48,118 nucleotides of DNA, taken from the NCBI GenBank assembly GCA_028280225.1, contig JANQMF010000072.1:1-48118 (forward strand). Direction: 5' to 3'. Of this stretch, positions 16,822 to 24,600 are shown piece after piece. The stretch's first letter is position 1. Each line of letters begins with the position of its first letter. Below the pieces are notes generated by a model. The model saw only the letters and a list, made by a program, of their open reading frames with translations. It had not been told where the DNA came from and ran no database searches. The position numbers and the translations under genes are program-made. The stretch comes from Pseudomonadales bacterium (GTDB lineage Bacteria; Pseudomonadota; Gammaproteobacteria; Pseudomonadales; Azotimanducaceae).

Positions 16822-17597
16822 TACTGAATGACCAAGCGAGAATAGGTGGAGTCAAACCTATTCAGCACAATAAGTATTAAACCTGTACAAGCCAAGGAAC
16901 CCAGCATAATGAAAAACAATGCCGCCCAATCCGGACTGAATCCATCAAGTAGAACCAGGCGGTAATTGTTAATCAGATTTGCCATTGGATTAAGCAGAAA
17001 CGTATCCCAGTGATGTTCGGGAATGACTACCCGATAGCTGTAAAACAGCCCTGAACCAAACATCAATAGCAATGTGCCGGTCGGCACCACAAATTTGAAG
17101 TCTGGAAAAAATGGAGTAATTGCAGCCACAAGAACCGAAATCGACATAATGAGGAGGAACTGGGCAAAAATTACCGGAATCAAGTACAACCAATGTGGAC
17201 TGGGCGAGACTCCATAAGCAACCAAAAAGAGTAAGAAAAGAACAAATACAAAGGTTTGCTTAACCGCATCCTGGAATACAACCACCATTGGGAAAAATAC
17301 TTTGGGAATGGGCATAGCACTGATTAGACCATAGCCATCCAAAATAGAGCTTGCGGCATTCGCAATCGTCTTCGAAAACCACAAGAATGGAATGGTCCCG
17401 CAAAGCAAAAAGACCACAAAGTCTTCTGTACCCCTGTCTATTAGAACTCCGAATACCAGATATAACACCAGCACGTACAGAGCTGGTTCTAAAATCCACC
17501 AGACGTACCCAAGATAAGTCCGCGCGGCTTCCGCTTTTAGGTTAAATAGAACCTTGGCGAAAAACACCTCGTAAATGAAGACTTTGCTTAACTGCAT
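16821..17597 (-). CDS. Polysaccharide ABC exporter permease (Wzm/KpsM-like)
   Basis: 258 residues with six membrane helices of the ABC2_membrane family. The N-terminal amphipathic stretch with RTYLGYVWWILEP and the later LLCGTIPFLWFSKTI and NPMANLINNYRLVLLDG blocks are typical of Wzm/TagG-type permeases. It forms the membrane half of the exporter with the ATPase encoded directly downstream. It is the first gene of the eleven-gene minus-strand unit, and the 267-base divergent spacer upstream is the likely promoter region. Family is clear. Whether the cargo is O-antigen, capsule or another polymer is not. Confidence 0.92.
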   Translation of the reverse strand: MQLSKVFIYEVFFAKVLFNLKAEAARTYLGYVWWILEPALYVLVLYLVFGVLIDRGTEDFVVFLLCGTIPFLWFSKTIANAASSILDGYGLISAMPIPKVFFPMVVVFQDAVKQTFVFVLFLLFLVAYGVSPSPHWLYLIPVIFAQFLLIMSISVLVAAITPFFPDFKFVVPTGTLLLMFGSGLFYSYRVVIPEHHWDTFLLNPMANLINNYRLVLLDGFSPDWAALFFIMLGSLACTGLILIVLNRFDSTYSRLVIQ

Positions 17598-17864
17598 ACT
17601 AGCCCGAGTAGGTACTTAACGAGAATATGGGCAACAATCAGTGGCGGCATGCCAGGGGCGTTCTCTCTCAATTTTTATGAACATTCTAAAACCCCTACCC
17701 AGCTGGGCGCCGAACAAAGGGGTTCGCGCGCCATCTTAACAGAGCAAGAAAGGGCGCACACAGAAAATCCGGTATATCGATCATGACTTTCTCGATACTA
17801 TGCGTTAACACGCATTAAAAACCGCCTATTGCATCCTTGAGAAAGAAGATACGGTACTAACAAA
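17598..17864. promoter_or_regulatory. Divergent intergenic region upstream of the glycan operon
   Basis: 267 bases between the divergent permease and membrane-protein genes, so it should hold promoters for both. An imperfect inverted repeat, GGCGCCGAAC paired with GTTCGCGCGCC, lies at about 17706-17732. I could not identify a JUMPstart/ops element or a convincing -35/-10 pair. Confidence 0.35.
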
Positions 17865-19019
17865 TTGTTCGCAGGAAAGTTCATCTATCAAATTTCCGAA
17901 CGGCCACTTCTGATTTATACAGCGATTGTGCTAGCCGGCTCTTTGGCCCTATTCGGCTATATTCTGTACAACAACATCTCAACCGATATTCAAGCACACA
18001 TAAGGATTGTTCAGGATGCTACTAACGGGCGTTACCCTCTGCCAGCGAATATTCTGTACTATCTGGTTGTTTACCTGTTGGCTGGACTAAGCGGCAGTGA
18101 ACACGCACTAAAGCTCTCTTCTCTGTTGGTACTAACGATATCTGTAGGTGCGAAGTACGTTCTCGGCATCCACATAGCCAAGGAAATTCTGGGCAATCAG
18201 AATATCAAACTCAGCTATACCGGCTTGGTTGTCATCGCGACCTTGATCGCCTTTAGCTTTCCTGGGGGAAATCCGTATCTGGGCCAGATTCCTCCAAACG
18301 TCTGGCACAATTCCACAACCATTTTTCTAATGCCGTTTGCATTGGCCCTGTTCTACACATCGTTCTTGCAACTATCAAATCCCATCCCCAACCGAATTCC
18401 CATTCTTATCGGTCTCTGCATGATCAATGTGCTGATCAAACCCAGTTACTTTGTTGTTTTGGCTATCGTATACCCCGCTATGTTTTTGCGTATGCATGGA
18501 TGGGGTAAAACACTGTTAGTCAATTTAGCGCCGATTGCCATTGGTGTGGCGTTGACGTTGATCCTGTATTTTCTGATTTACTTACATTCTGATGGTTACA
18601 TAACAAAGGGTGAGGCTGGAATAGATGTTATGCCATTTCACGTATGGTCAGAATTTTCTAACAATATCCCGTGGTCTTTTATCGCTTCATTCGCGTTCCC
18701 AATAATCTATCTGGCTTTCCATTGGGAAAAGCAAAATCTTATTGTTAATTACTCGGCTTTTTCAACAATCGTTAGCTTGGGAATGTTTGTGCTGCTTGCG
18801 GAAACCGGCTATCGCGAGTTTCACGGTAACTTCTTGTGGCAAGTTGTTATCTGCAACTACTTTTTGTTCTTGGTTTGCGCAGTCCTGCTCCTGGAAAAAG
18901 CCAGCTCAAAAAAAATGCGCTCACCAGCTATAATGATTCCGGGCGTGTTGTTCTTGGGCCATTGTCTTTTTGGAGTTCTCTACATACAAGGGCTTTTGCA
19001 AAGCGGGGATTTTCTCTAA
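17865..19019 (+). CDS. Polytopic membrane protein of unknown function
   Basis: 384 residues with about ten hydrophobic helices and short loops. The first extracytoplasmic loop contains NNISTDIQAHIRIVQDATNG, which could be a GT-C-style acidic loop, but no family signature was recognised. The start is a TTG at 17865 with only a weak upstream purine stretch, so the N-terminus may be different. The gene is divergent from the ABC exporter operon and overlaps the end of the convergent PglL-like gene by four bases. It may be a membrane glycosyltransferase or polymer-processing protein of the same glycan region; that is context only. Confidence 0.5.
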   Translation: MFAGKFIYQISERPLLIYTAIVLAGSLALFGYILYNNISTDIQAHIRIVQDATNGRYPLPANILYYLVVYLLAGLSGSEHALKLSSLLVLTISVGAKYVLGIHIAKEILGNQNIKLSYTGLVVIATLIAFSFPGGNPYLGQIPPNVWHNSTTIFLMPFALALFYTSFLQLSNPIPNRIPILIGLCMINVLIKPSYFVVLAIVYPAMFLRMHGWGKTLLVNLAPIAIGVALTLILYFLIYLHSDGYITKGEAGIDVMPFHVWSEFSNNIPWSFIASFAFPIIYLAFHWEKQNLIVNYSAFSTIVSLGMFVLLAETGYREFHGNFLWQVVICNYFLFLVCAVLLLEKASSKKMRSPAIMIPGVLFLGHCLFGVLYIQGLLQSGDFL

Positions 19020-20950
19020 CCATCTCTTAAATAGCGCATCAAAATTGTGGGCCGACGTCCAGCCGAGTTCAATTGCCCGCGAACCGCCCCACATTGCTCA
19101 ATTTCTTCCCGCAGCTGGGGCGTATCGGCTAAGAAATTTGCATTTCCGAAACGGTGGAGTAGATCAGCAAATTGGTCAGACTCAGTGCGATGCAAGATTT
19201 CACACCATGGCAGGAGGTTGCGCACTTGGGCCATGGCTGAGGCGGTGTCACCCTCCCCAAGATAATAATCTATAAACAAAGCTGTCGCTGTGAGATCCCG
19301 TGGATTCAGCCGTTGAGCCTCACGCAGCAGATTTGTATGTTCAAATTTCGCTAAGAGTTTATAACGCGTCAAAAACTGATAATAGTTGGTATAAGCGGAC
19401 GGATTCCATGGATCAACGACTATGGCGCGCTGATAAGCTGCTTCTGCCTGGGCAACCAAGTCCGGCGAGGCGGCTGACCTTTGCATCTTGTATTCCAGCA
19501 GTTTTGCCTCGCCGAGGATGGGCACCCCCCGGTCAGGGTTCATGTTTTGTGCAAATCCAACATAAGCACTAAGACTGTCAGGATTTGCCCTCATACGCTC
19601 AACCAGGGGTATATTCGAACGGGGAGCAAAAGCATCGTAGGTCACCGAATCCAAAAGCAGATACGCCACATTCAGAGTCAGACCCAGCCCCATAACCAGC
19701 CAAACCAACCAGCCAACCCGACGCACCACAGCCCCATCCATGCCAGGTTTGTCAGCATCACGGCGAAATACATTTGCAACCAGAACCCCCAACACTATCG
19801 TCAGCGGCAAAACATAAAGGACGAAGTTAACCAGAGCATGCAGCAGCGCAACCCCTACACCGATGGCATACGCCACCCTAGGGTCCCACTGCTGACGGAA
19901 AAATACGCCACGTAAACATACATAGGATATACAACCAAACAGGACTACAAGTGGAATGCTCAGCCACACTCCACCCTCCAGAGCCACCTGCAGGTAGTCG
20001 TTGTGAACAAATTGCCCTCCGGTTTCTTGTTCAGCCAGGGGTCTGAACATGGGGTACAACATCGCGTAATTGTACAGCCCAATGCCGCTCAACCCCCCAT
20101 ATTGCTCCAACATCTGCCAGGCGGCTTCCACCATTAGCCACCTTGCTTGTGCACTACCTTGTTCAGACGACGCAGCCACCATATCCGTAACGACATTCCC
20201 AGCACCACCCGAGGTCAACCACACATAAAGTCCCGCCGCCAACCCCGCAGCACCCAGAATCCAGGTGGTATGACGGACACCGAAGTCCTGCCGCCAGCAT
20301 AGAAAAACCAGCAACAGACAACACCCCGCAACCACCAGAAAGGCAAATCTCGAATGTGTTGCAAACATGGCAGTGCACACAATCAATGTAATCAGTGCAG
20401 AAAGGATGTGCTGAGCTGGTTGGGCGTCCGCTGCTGCTCGTGTCAGAACCCAAGGCAGCCAGGCCAGGTACAACAGGGTGACATAGTTGTTCGGTTCAAA
20501 AAGCGGTGTGTGGGCGCGCAGTCCCCAGAATGTAAACTCCACCGCTGATATTGCCGCAAATAGAAAAACAATCCAGGCGATGCCGGTAAATACCAAGGCA
20601 GGGTTGGTGAGCAGACCTAACAACGCCATCAGGGGCAGCATGGCTGCAATCCAGCTTGGTGCAAAACTGGTGTCTACGCTGATGGAAAAGAGGCTGTGAT
20701 GCAACACAATCAAAATCAGGGCACTGATACATACCCCCGACAACCAAGGGTTGTCTGCCAGCACCACCCCCAACCGTAGAGGTCCTTGCCACCACCATAT
20801 GAAAACCCCAATCAAGGCTACCAGACCTAAAAAGGAAAGATTGAAGCCAATGCCGTAAAAGAAGCAGGCAACGACAAACGCCCCTGCCAGGCAACCTACC
20901 GGAAACAGGTTGGATGCCTGGAATATGCGGTTAGCGTCTGGTCTGTGCAA
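19016..20950 (-). CDS. PglL/PilO-like O-oligosaccharyltransferase (Wzy_C family) with TPR tail
   Basis: About 644 residues: eleven or twelve membrane helices, then a soluble C-terminal region (about 440-620) with TPR-like helices such as AEAAYQRAIVVDPWNPSAY. The Wzy_C hallmark is FVHNDYLQVALEGG (315-327), with His316 and an upstream HSRFAFL (199-205), as in O-antigen ligases, PglL and PilO. These enzymes transfer a glycan from undecaprenyl pyrophosphate to lipid A core or to pilin on the periplasmic side. The large C-terminal domain and the nearby pilin genes favour protein glycosylation over LPS ligation, but neither substrate is proved. The TTG start at 20950 is weakly supported. Base composition is closer to the core genes than to the glycan operon. 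Confidence 0.8.
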   Translation of the reverse strand: MHRPDANRIFQASNLFPVGCLAGAFVVACFFYGIGFNLSFLGLVALIGVFIWWWQGPLRLGVVLADNPWLSGVCISALILIVLHHSLFSISVDTSFAPSWIAAMLPLMALLGLLTNPALVFTGIAWIVFLFAAISAVEFTFWGLRAHTPLFEPNNYVTLLYLAWLPWVLTRAAADAQPAQHILSALITLIVCTAMFATHSRFAFLVVAGCCLLLVFLCWRQDFGVRHTTWILGAAGLAAGLYVWLTSGGAGNVVTDMVAASSEQGSAQARWLMVEAAWQMLEQYGGLSGIGLYNYAMLYPMFRPLAEQETGGQFVHNDYLQVALEGGVWLSIPLVVLFGCISYVCLRGVFFRQQWDPRVAYAIGVGVALLHALVNFVLYVLPLTIVLGVLVANVFRRDADKPGMDGAVVRRVGWLVWLVMGLGLTLNVAYLLLDSVTYDAFAPRSNIPLVERMRANPDSLSAYVGFAQNMNPDRGVPILGEAKLLEYKMQRSAASPDLVAQAEAAYQRAIVVDPWNPSAYTNYYQFLTRYKLLAKFEHTNLLREAQRLNPRDLTATALFIDYYLGEGDTASAMAQVRNLLPWCEILHRTESDQFADLLHRFGNANFLADTPQLREEIEQCGAVRGQLNSAGRRPTILMRYLRDG

Positions 20951-21118
20951 AACGATTCGATATGGGAATAATATTTGGTAATTGCGCGCGGCGGTGAATT
21001 ATGCAGGCTCAGCATTTACATTGCACGAGCTCAGTGTTTGTGGAGTCAATTGCAGGCATACGCCCGTTCACCGGTGGTTGAAACAAGCAGGCCACTATTT
21101 TGTTCCTGCAAGCCCGGA

Positions 21119-22567
21119 TTAGTTGTACCGATCATCTAAATATCTTCTTTCAGTGCGCTGGGCTATACGAAACACCTCCCGAGGTGGGTCGACTTGTCTT
21201 TGAAAAGCTGCCCTTTCTATAGGATCGGGGATTGTGGACACAGGTTTTTGTTGATCAGAAATCAAACTGGTCTCTTCATAATCACGGGGTTCTTTAGTCA
21301 CCTTCGGTTTCCACTCCCTTAATCGTTCAGACACAACCTCATAAAATCTAGGTACAGCGCCGGTTACATCGTCTACGAATGTACTTCTACCCTTGAACCG
21401 GCCTCCCAAGTCTATAACCCATGCGACCTCAAAAGATGTAGGAAGTGTTTTTTTGCGAGCCTCAGAGATGAGAATGTTGATTCCCCCTAGCTCTATTTCG
21501 GACAATTTGCAATTGGAGGGGTTGGAGCTTCTTGGCCAGTAAACTCGCACTAAAGGATCCAACTCTTGTGCTTCCCGCAGTTGACGCACAAACCAATTGA
21601 TGCAACTTTGCGGGCGCGATCTGTCCGTGGGTGCCAAAAGTCTGGAACTCAGTTCAAACGTTCTCCTAACCAAATCTGCCCTCAAGAATATCCGCGACGA
21701 CGACCCAGGAACCTCAAATTCTGCAGTAAGCACATTCTTCTTTACCAGTTGGTCAACGTCTTCACTAAAGTTAAAATCTGGATCTCGTCTACGCTGTCGC
21801 GTTAAGACTAGATTCACAAGCCTTCCTGTTTCAATCGTTAGCTGAATAGAAACAAATCGAAGAAGCTGGTGCCAACTTCCAACTACTTCTTCCACTTCAA
21901 CATTCCTGCGAAGTGTTTGACTCATCTGGACCTGTGCAACTACTTCTGACCAACTCCCGGCCATTTTTACGTTTTTCCCAACACCGGAAGACTCATGTTC
22001 CAAGAACCTTATCAACTCCCTCAACATAAAAGTCTGTTCAACATCAGCCACCCACTTCTCGCTGATCGAAAGCAATGACTGGGAAATGATGGAGAGCCAA
22101 GAGAAGTGTGCGACATCAATGTACCGAAGGTGTTTGCGCGGAATAAGTAACGGATGGTGGTCCGGGCGCAGGGCGAACTGATTGCTAATTGTAATTAGCG
22201 CATCAGCACCAACTTCACGACAAAGAATGACATAATCATCCAGTTGTTCCTGTTTAAGATTCGCACCCCCTATTTTTGCTTCCACCAGCGCAGACCAGGT
22301 TTTTGAGCCATTCCGAACAATTACCAATCCGTCAGGGCGAAGTTTTTTTGAGACATCACGAAATACCACCTCTGTGTAACAGGTTATCTCCGATCTCCTG
22401 CTGATTGATACACCAACTTGTCCAAGCAATGCCTTCGCAAAGTCAGGCACCACCGACATGATCGACAATAATACCGAAGTTGCCCTTTCTTCTCTTTTCG
22501 AATCCGCTACGTTGGGAATGAGCCTAGCTGGCACACCGCTCATTAACCGATCTAATATTCTATTCAC
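21119..22567 (-). CDS. Orphan PD-(D/E)XK nuclease-like protein
   Basis: 482 residues. The N-terminal third shows a PD-(D/E)XK core: Glu66 in CYTEVVF, Asp79 in RPDGLVIV, then Glu96 and Lys98 in SALVEAKIG, followed by a Gln/Tyr helix KQEQLDDYVI (105-114) and the strand ADALITISNQF (121-131). This fold is shared by restriction endonucleases, repair nucleases and phage-defence effectors. The remaining 350 residues, including many Arg/Glu-rich segments, match nothing I recognise. No methyltransferase or specificity subunit is adjacent, so a classical restriction-modification pair is unlikely. It stands alone between the PglL-like gene and tRNA-Thr, a known insertion site in pilin loci, and its composition differs from its neighbours. 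A stand-alone defence or DNA-processing role is inference. Confidence 0.68.
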   Translation of the reverse strand: MNRILDRLMSGVPARLIPNVADSKREERATSVLLSIMSVVPDFAKALLGQVGVSISRRSEITCYTEVVFRDVSKKLRPDGLVIVRNGSKTWSALVEAKIGGANLKQEQLDDYVILCREVGADALITISNQFALRPDHHPLLIPRKHLRYIDVAHFSWLSIISQSLLSISEKWVADVEQTFMLRELIRFLEHESSGVGKNVKMAGSWSEVVAQVQMSQTLRRNVEVEEVVGSWHQLLRFVSIQLTIETGRLVNLVLTRQRRRDPDFNFSEDVDQLVKKNVLTAEFEVPGSSSRIFLRADLVRRTFELSSRLLAPTDRSRPQSCINWFVRQLREAQELDPLVRVYWPRSSNPSNCKLSEIELGGINILISEARKKTLPTSFEVAWVIDLGGRFKGRSTFVDDVTGAVPRFYEVVSERLREWKPKVTKEPRDYEETSLISDQQKPVSTIPDPIERAAFQRQVDPPREVFRIAQRTERRYLDDRYN

Positions 22568-23010
22568 TGATCTTTCCTTAGTAGTGAAGACATTGACTCG
22601 ATGCCAATACTGTATAACACATTCACAGCGCTAATAAGAAATCCTGGGGCAATCGGCCGTTCGGATGATCGTGGTCGACATATCTAAGATCTGGCGCGCA
22701 CGCGGACTAACCTCAGGCATCATCGTTAGCCCGCCAACATTTTCTGAAAGTCAGGCAGCTGAACAATCCAGAAGGTCAAGGAAACTGGTCTACTAAGTCT
22801 GATGTGTAGTCATGATTGGCATTGAACCAACGAGACAACTGGAATCAACCCTTAAGTGACTATGAGTAAAAAATCATAGCAATCAACTTTTCCGTACCCG
22901 GGCATCTAGTCTCAAAGATAACGGCAAGCAAAAGAAATGACATGCTTTCCAAAGGAGATGGGGTACAGAGAATCTGCCCGTTACGTGCTTAGACTCTACA
23001 TTTGGCAGAA
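22568..23010. other. Gene-free stretch next to tRNA-Thr
   Basis: 443 bases between the nuclease-like gene and the 3' end of tRNA-Thr. I see no convincing gene, no second copy of the tRNA 3' end and no integrase remnant. A separated inverted repeat (TCTGCC ... GGCAGA) flanks the tRNA end at about 22974-23008 and might help tRNA termination. The stretch may be a scar from past insertions at this site; that is inference from position only. Confidence 0.4.
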
Positions 23011-23086
<76 letters not shown>

Positions 23087-23158
23087 ACGGTGGAGGCCAC
23101 TGCCTCGGCCGCGCCAAGGATACTCAATTTGTGGCCCGGATAAAACCGGACCCATAAC

Positions 23159-23539
23159 TTAACAACGGACTTTATCCGGCATCGTCATGCAGATGACTAA
23201 CCCATCCGGGTGGGTTGCTGTGACGTCGTAATCAGAAGCATCACCACTGGGACCGTCAGCGATAGCATACAAAATGCCGTCATCCGCCTGGGGCTCCCAT
23301 CCAATGGCACCCTCAATGGCTGCTATGTCCGCCAGACCAACAGCGTAGTTACCATTGCGCAGGAAAAAATCTTCCTGGAAGACTTCAATTGTATTGATGT
23401 TATTAACTAATACAGCCTGTTCAGCTGTGTCCACATAGCTGAGATAACTGGGCACCGCAAATACAAGCAACACAGACAATATGGTTATGGTGATCATCAA
23501 TTCAATCAGAGTAAACCCCTGGGAATAATACTTTTTCAT
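23159..23539 (-). CDS. Second type IV prepilin (PilE/PilA-like)
   Basis: A 126-residue prepilin from the ATG at 23539, which has AAGGAG ten bases upstream; an earlier in-frame start adds an implausible leader. The class III signal MKKYYSQG is followed by [13 protein letters not shown], with the cleavage Gly and Glu+5 in place. The mature protein has a short C-terminal Cys loop, from the Cys in VICM to the terminal Cys, eight residues apart, as in many pilin D-regions. The Gly/Asp-rich middle (DGPSGDASDYD) resembles minor or secondary pilins. It lies 90 bases after the first pilin and has no obvious promoter of its own, so expression probably depends on readthrough of the hairpins between them. 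It could be a minor pilin or an alternative major subunit. Confidence 0.88.
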   Translation of the reverse strand: MKKYYSQGFTLIELMITITILSVLLVFAVPSYLSYVDTAEQAVLVNNINTIEVFQEDFFLRNGNYAVGLADIAAIEGAIGWEPQADDGILYAIADGPSGDASDYDVTATHPDGLVICMTMPDKVRC

Positions 23540-23578
23540 TACCCGTGTACTCCTTAGAATAATCTGGTCCAACGGCAA

Positions 23579-23601
23579 AAAGGGCAGTAGAACTGCCCTT
23601 T
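23579..23601 (-). terminator. Rho-independent terminator/attenuator between the pilin genes
   Basis: On the minus strand a perfect 10-base stem AAAGGGCAGT / ACTGCCCTTT with a 3-base loop runs into a T run and TTGCCG. It lies after the stop of the first pilin and before the ribosome binding site of the second, so it should limit transcription of the second pilin or stabilise the first mRNA. Confidence 0.75.
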
Positions 23602-23611
23602 CACCGTATAA

Positions 23612-23627
23612 CTATCTCAACAGATAG
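23612..23627 (-). terminator. Small hairpin directly after the first pilin stop codon
   Basis: CTATCT / AGATAG with a 4-base loop, two bases beyond the stop codon and upstream of the stronger terminator. It has no T run. With the next hairpin it may protect the 3' end of the abundant pilin mRNA. Confidence 0.4.
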
Positions 23628-23629
23628 GA

Positions 23630-24103
23630 CTACCAGGCGAGCGTGGTAGACTGAGTGGTTCCAAACTGCCGGTAGATAGGTCGCTCAACAACCACCTCCA
23701 AGTCGTTACCCGCAATGCTCCCAGTTGCAGAAAAACCAATAGAAGCATCGGCTGTACTACCTACGCCAGCTGTATAGGCAGGTGCACCTTCAGGTGAAGC
23801 ACGACCGTGTTTTTCGACACCAACCTCTTCTGCAATGCGGTCAACCCAATCTTGAGAGCTATCCAGATCGTCACTTGCATCTGCACGAAGAACCGCACCA
23901 ATCTGGATATCCGCGCGAACGCGCTGCATTTCAGAATTGACGAAGTCGATACCTTCTTCATAGTGAGAGTTCAACTTGGCCATATTGGCAGTCTCGATAT
24001 AAGACTGATACGCGGGAAGCGCCACTGCGGCCAAAATACCAATGATCGCCACAACGATCATTAATTCAATCAGGGTAAAACCCTTGTTCATAGCGTTTTT
24101 CAT
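23630..24103 (-). CDS. pilA: Type IV major prepilin (PilA)
   Basis: 157 residues from the ATG at 24103 (GGAG about ten bases upstream); the longer in-frame start precedes the class III leader and is rejected. The leader MKNAMNKG is followed by [16 protein letters not shown], with Glu+5 and the hydrophobic alpha-1 helix, so it should be cut and N-methylated by PilD, encoded in the same locus. The mature domain contains no cysteine, so the usual C-terminal disulfide loop is absent. The protein ends in TTQSTTLAW, a Thr/Ser-rich tail. A consensus sigma-54 promoter lies about 90 bases upstream and two hairpins follow the gene, as expected for a highly expressed pilin. Major-subunit status is inferred from promoter and position. 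Confidence 0.9.
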   Translation of the reverse strand: MKNAMNKGFTLIELMIVVAIIGILAAVALPAYQSYIETANMAKLNSHYEEGIDFVNSEMQRVRADIQIGAVLRADASDDLDSSQDWVDRIAEEVGVEKHGRASPEGAPAYTAGVGSTADASIGFSATGSIAGNDLEVVVERPIYRQFGTTQSTTLAW

Positions 24104-24193
24104 TTCGAAACAAACTCCGTTACTCAAATATGTCAAAACGTGTCAGCCTGCGACAGTCCTGTCCCTGTGGCTAATTCCGTCTGTGTATACAAA

Positions 24194-24208
24194 GCAAACC
24201 TTGTGCCA
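24194..24208 (-). promoter_or_regulatory. Sigma-54 (RpoN) -24/-12 promoter of pilA
   Basis: The minus strand reads TGGCAC AAGGT TTGC, an exact match to the sigma-54 consensus TGGCAC-N5-TTGC with correct spacing. It leaves a leader of about 80 bases before the pilA ATG. In Pseudomonas pilA is transcribed by RpoN under the PilS-PilR two-component system, so the same control is likely here. pilS/pilR are not in the window. Confidence 0.9.
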
Positions 24209-24600
24209 ATCTCGGCCCTACAGCCTTAGTGGCGTTATATTTGTTTATATTTCAAGAGCTTAGCATCATAAAAACTACTTCTTGCTGAGTTTAGGGGTAC
24301 TCCGCCCTACCAGCTACCCGCCATTGCTACCGCGACATCAGGTCAAAAGCTGACCCTCGTGGTCACTCCCACGTGTATTCTACATATTATCCACCGATTA
24401 ACAGCACAATGTATGCCTTCTCTTCCTTTGCGTCGCTTTATACCTGCGACCAACACCCTAATTACCCACACACCCGGTATGTAAAATTGTGATGCAATTA
24501 TCGACAGTGAGGTGATGCAGGCATACACTTGTTTGGCTATAGCTGGGTATTGTACAAAGCTCAAGTTAACTTAATCGGTTGAAAAGGATCTCAGCGCTGT
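24209..24600. promoter_or_regulatory. Divergent pilA/pilB control region
   Basis: Gene-free spacer upstream of the pilA promoter and of pilB. It should contain PilR activator sites for pilA and a separate promoter for pilB. I could not single out either with confidence. AAGGA lies 12 bases before the pilB ATG. Confidence 0.5.

Noticed and set aside
17598-17864. JUMPstart/ops (RfaH) element upstream of the polysaccharide operon
   Set aside because: I looked for GGCGGTAG on both strands and did not find it in the spacer.
22568-23010. Duplicated tRNA-Thr 3' end (att site) or integrase remnant
   Set aside because: No second copy of the tRNA 3' sequence and no integrase-like frame could be seen.
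23087-23158. Terminator after the second pilin (GGTCCGG/CCGGGCC)
   Set aside because: A short stem with one G-U pair exists but no T run follows, so I did not list it as a feature.
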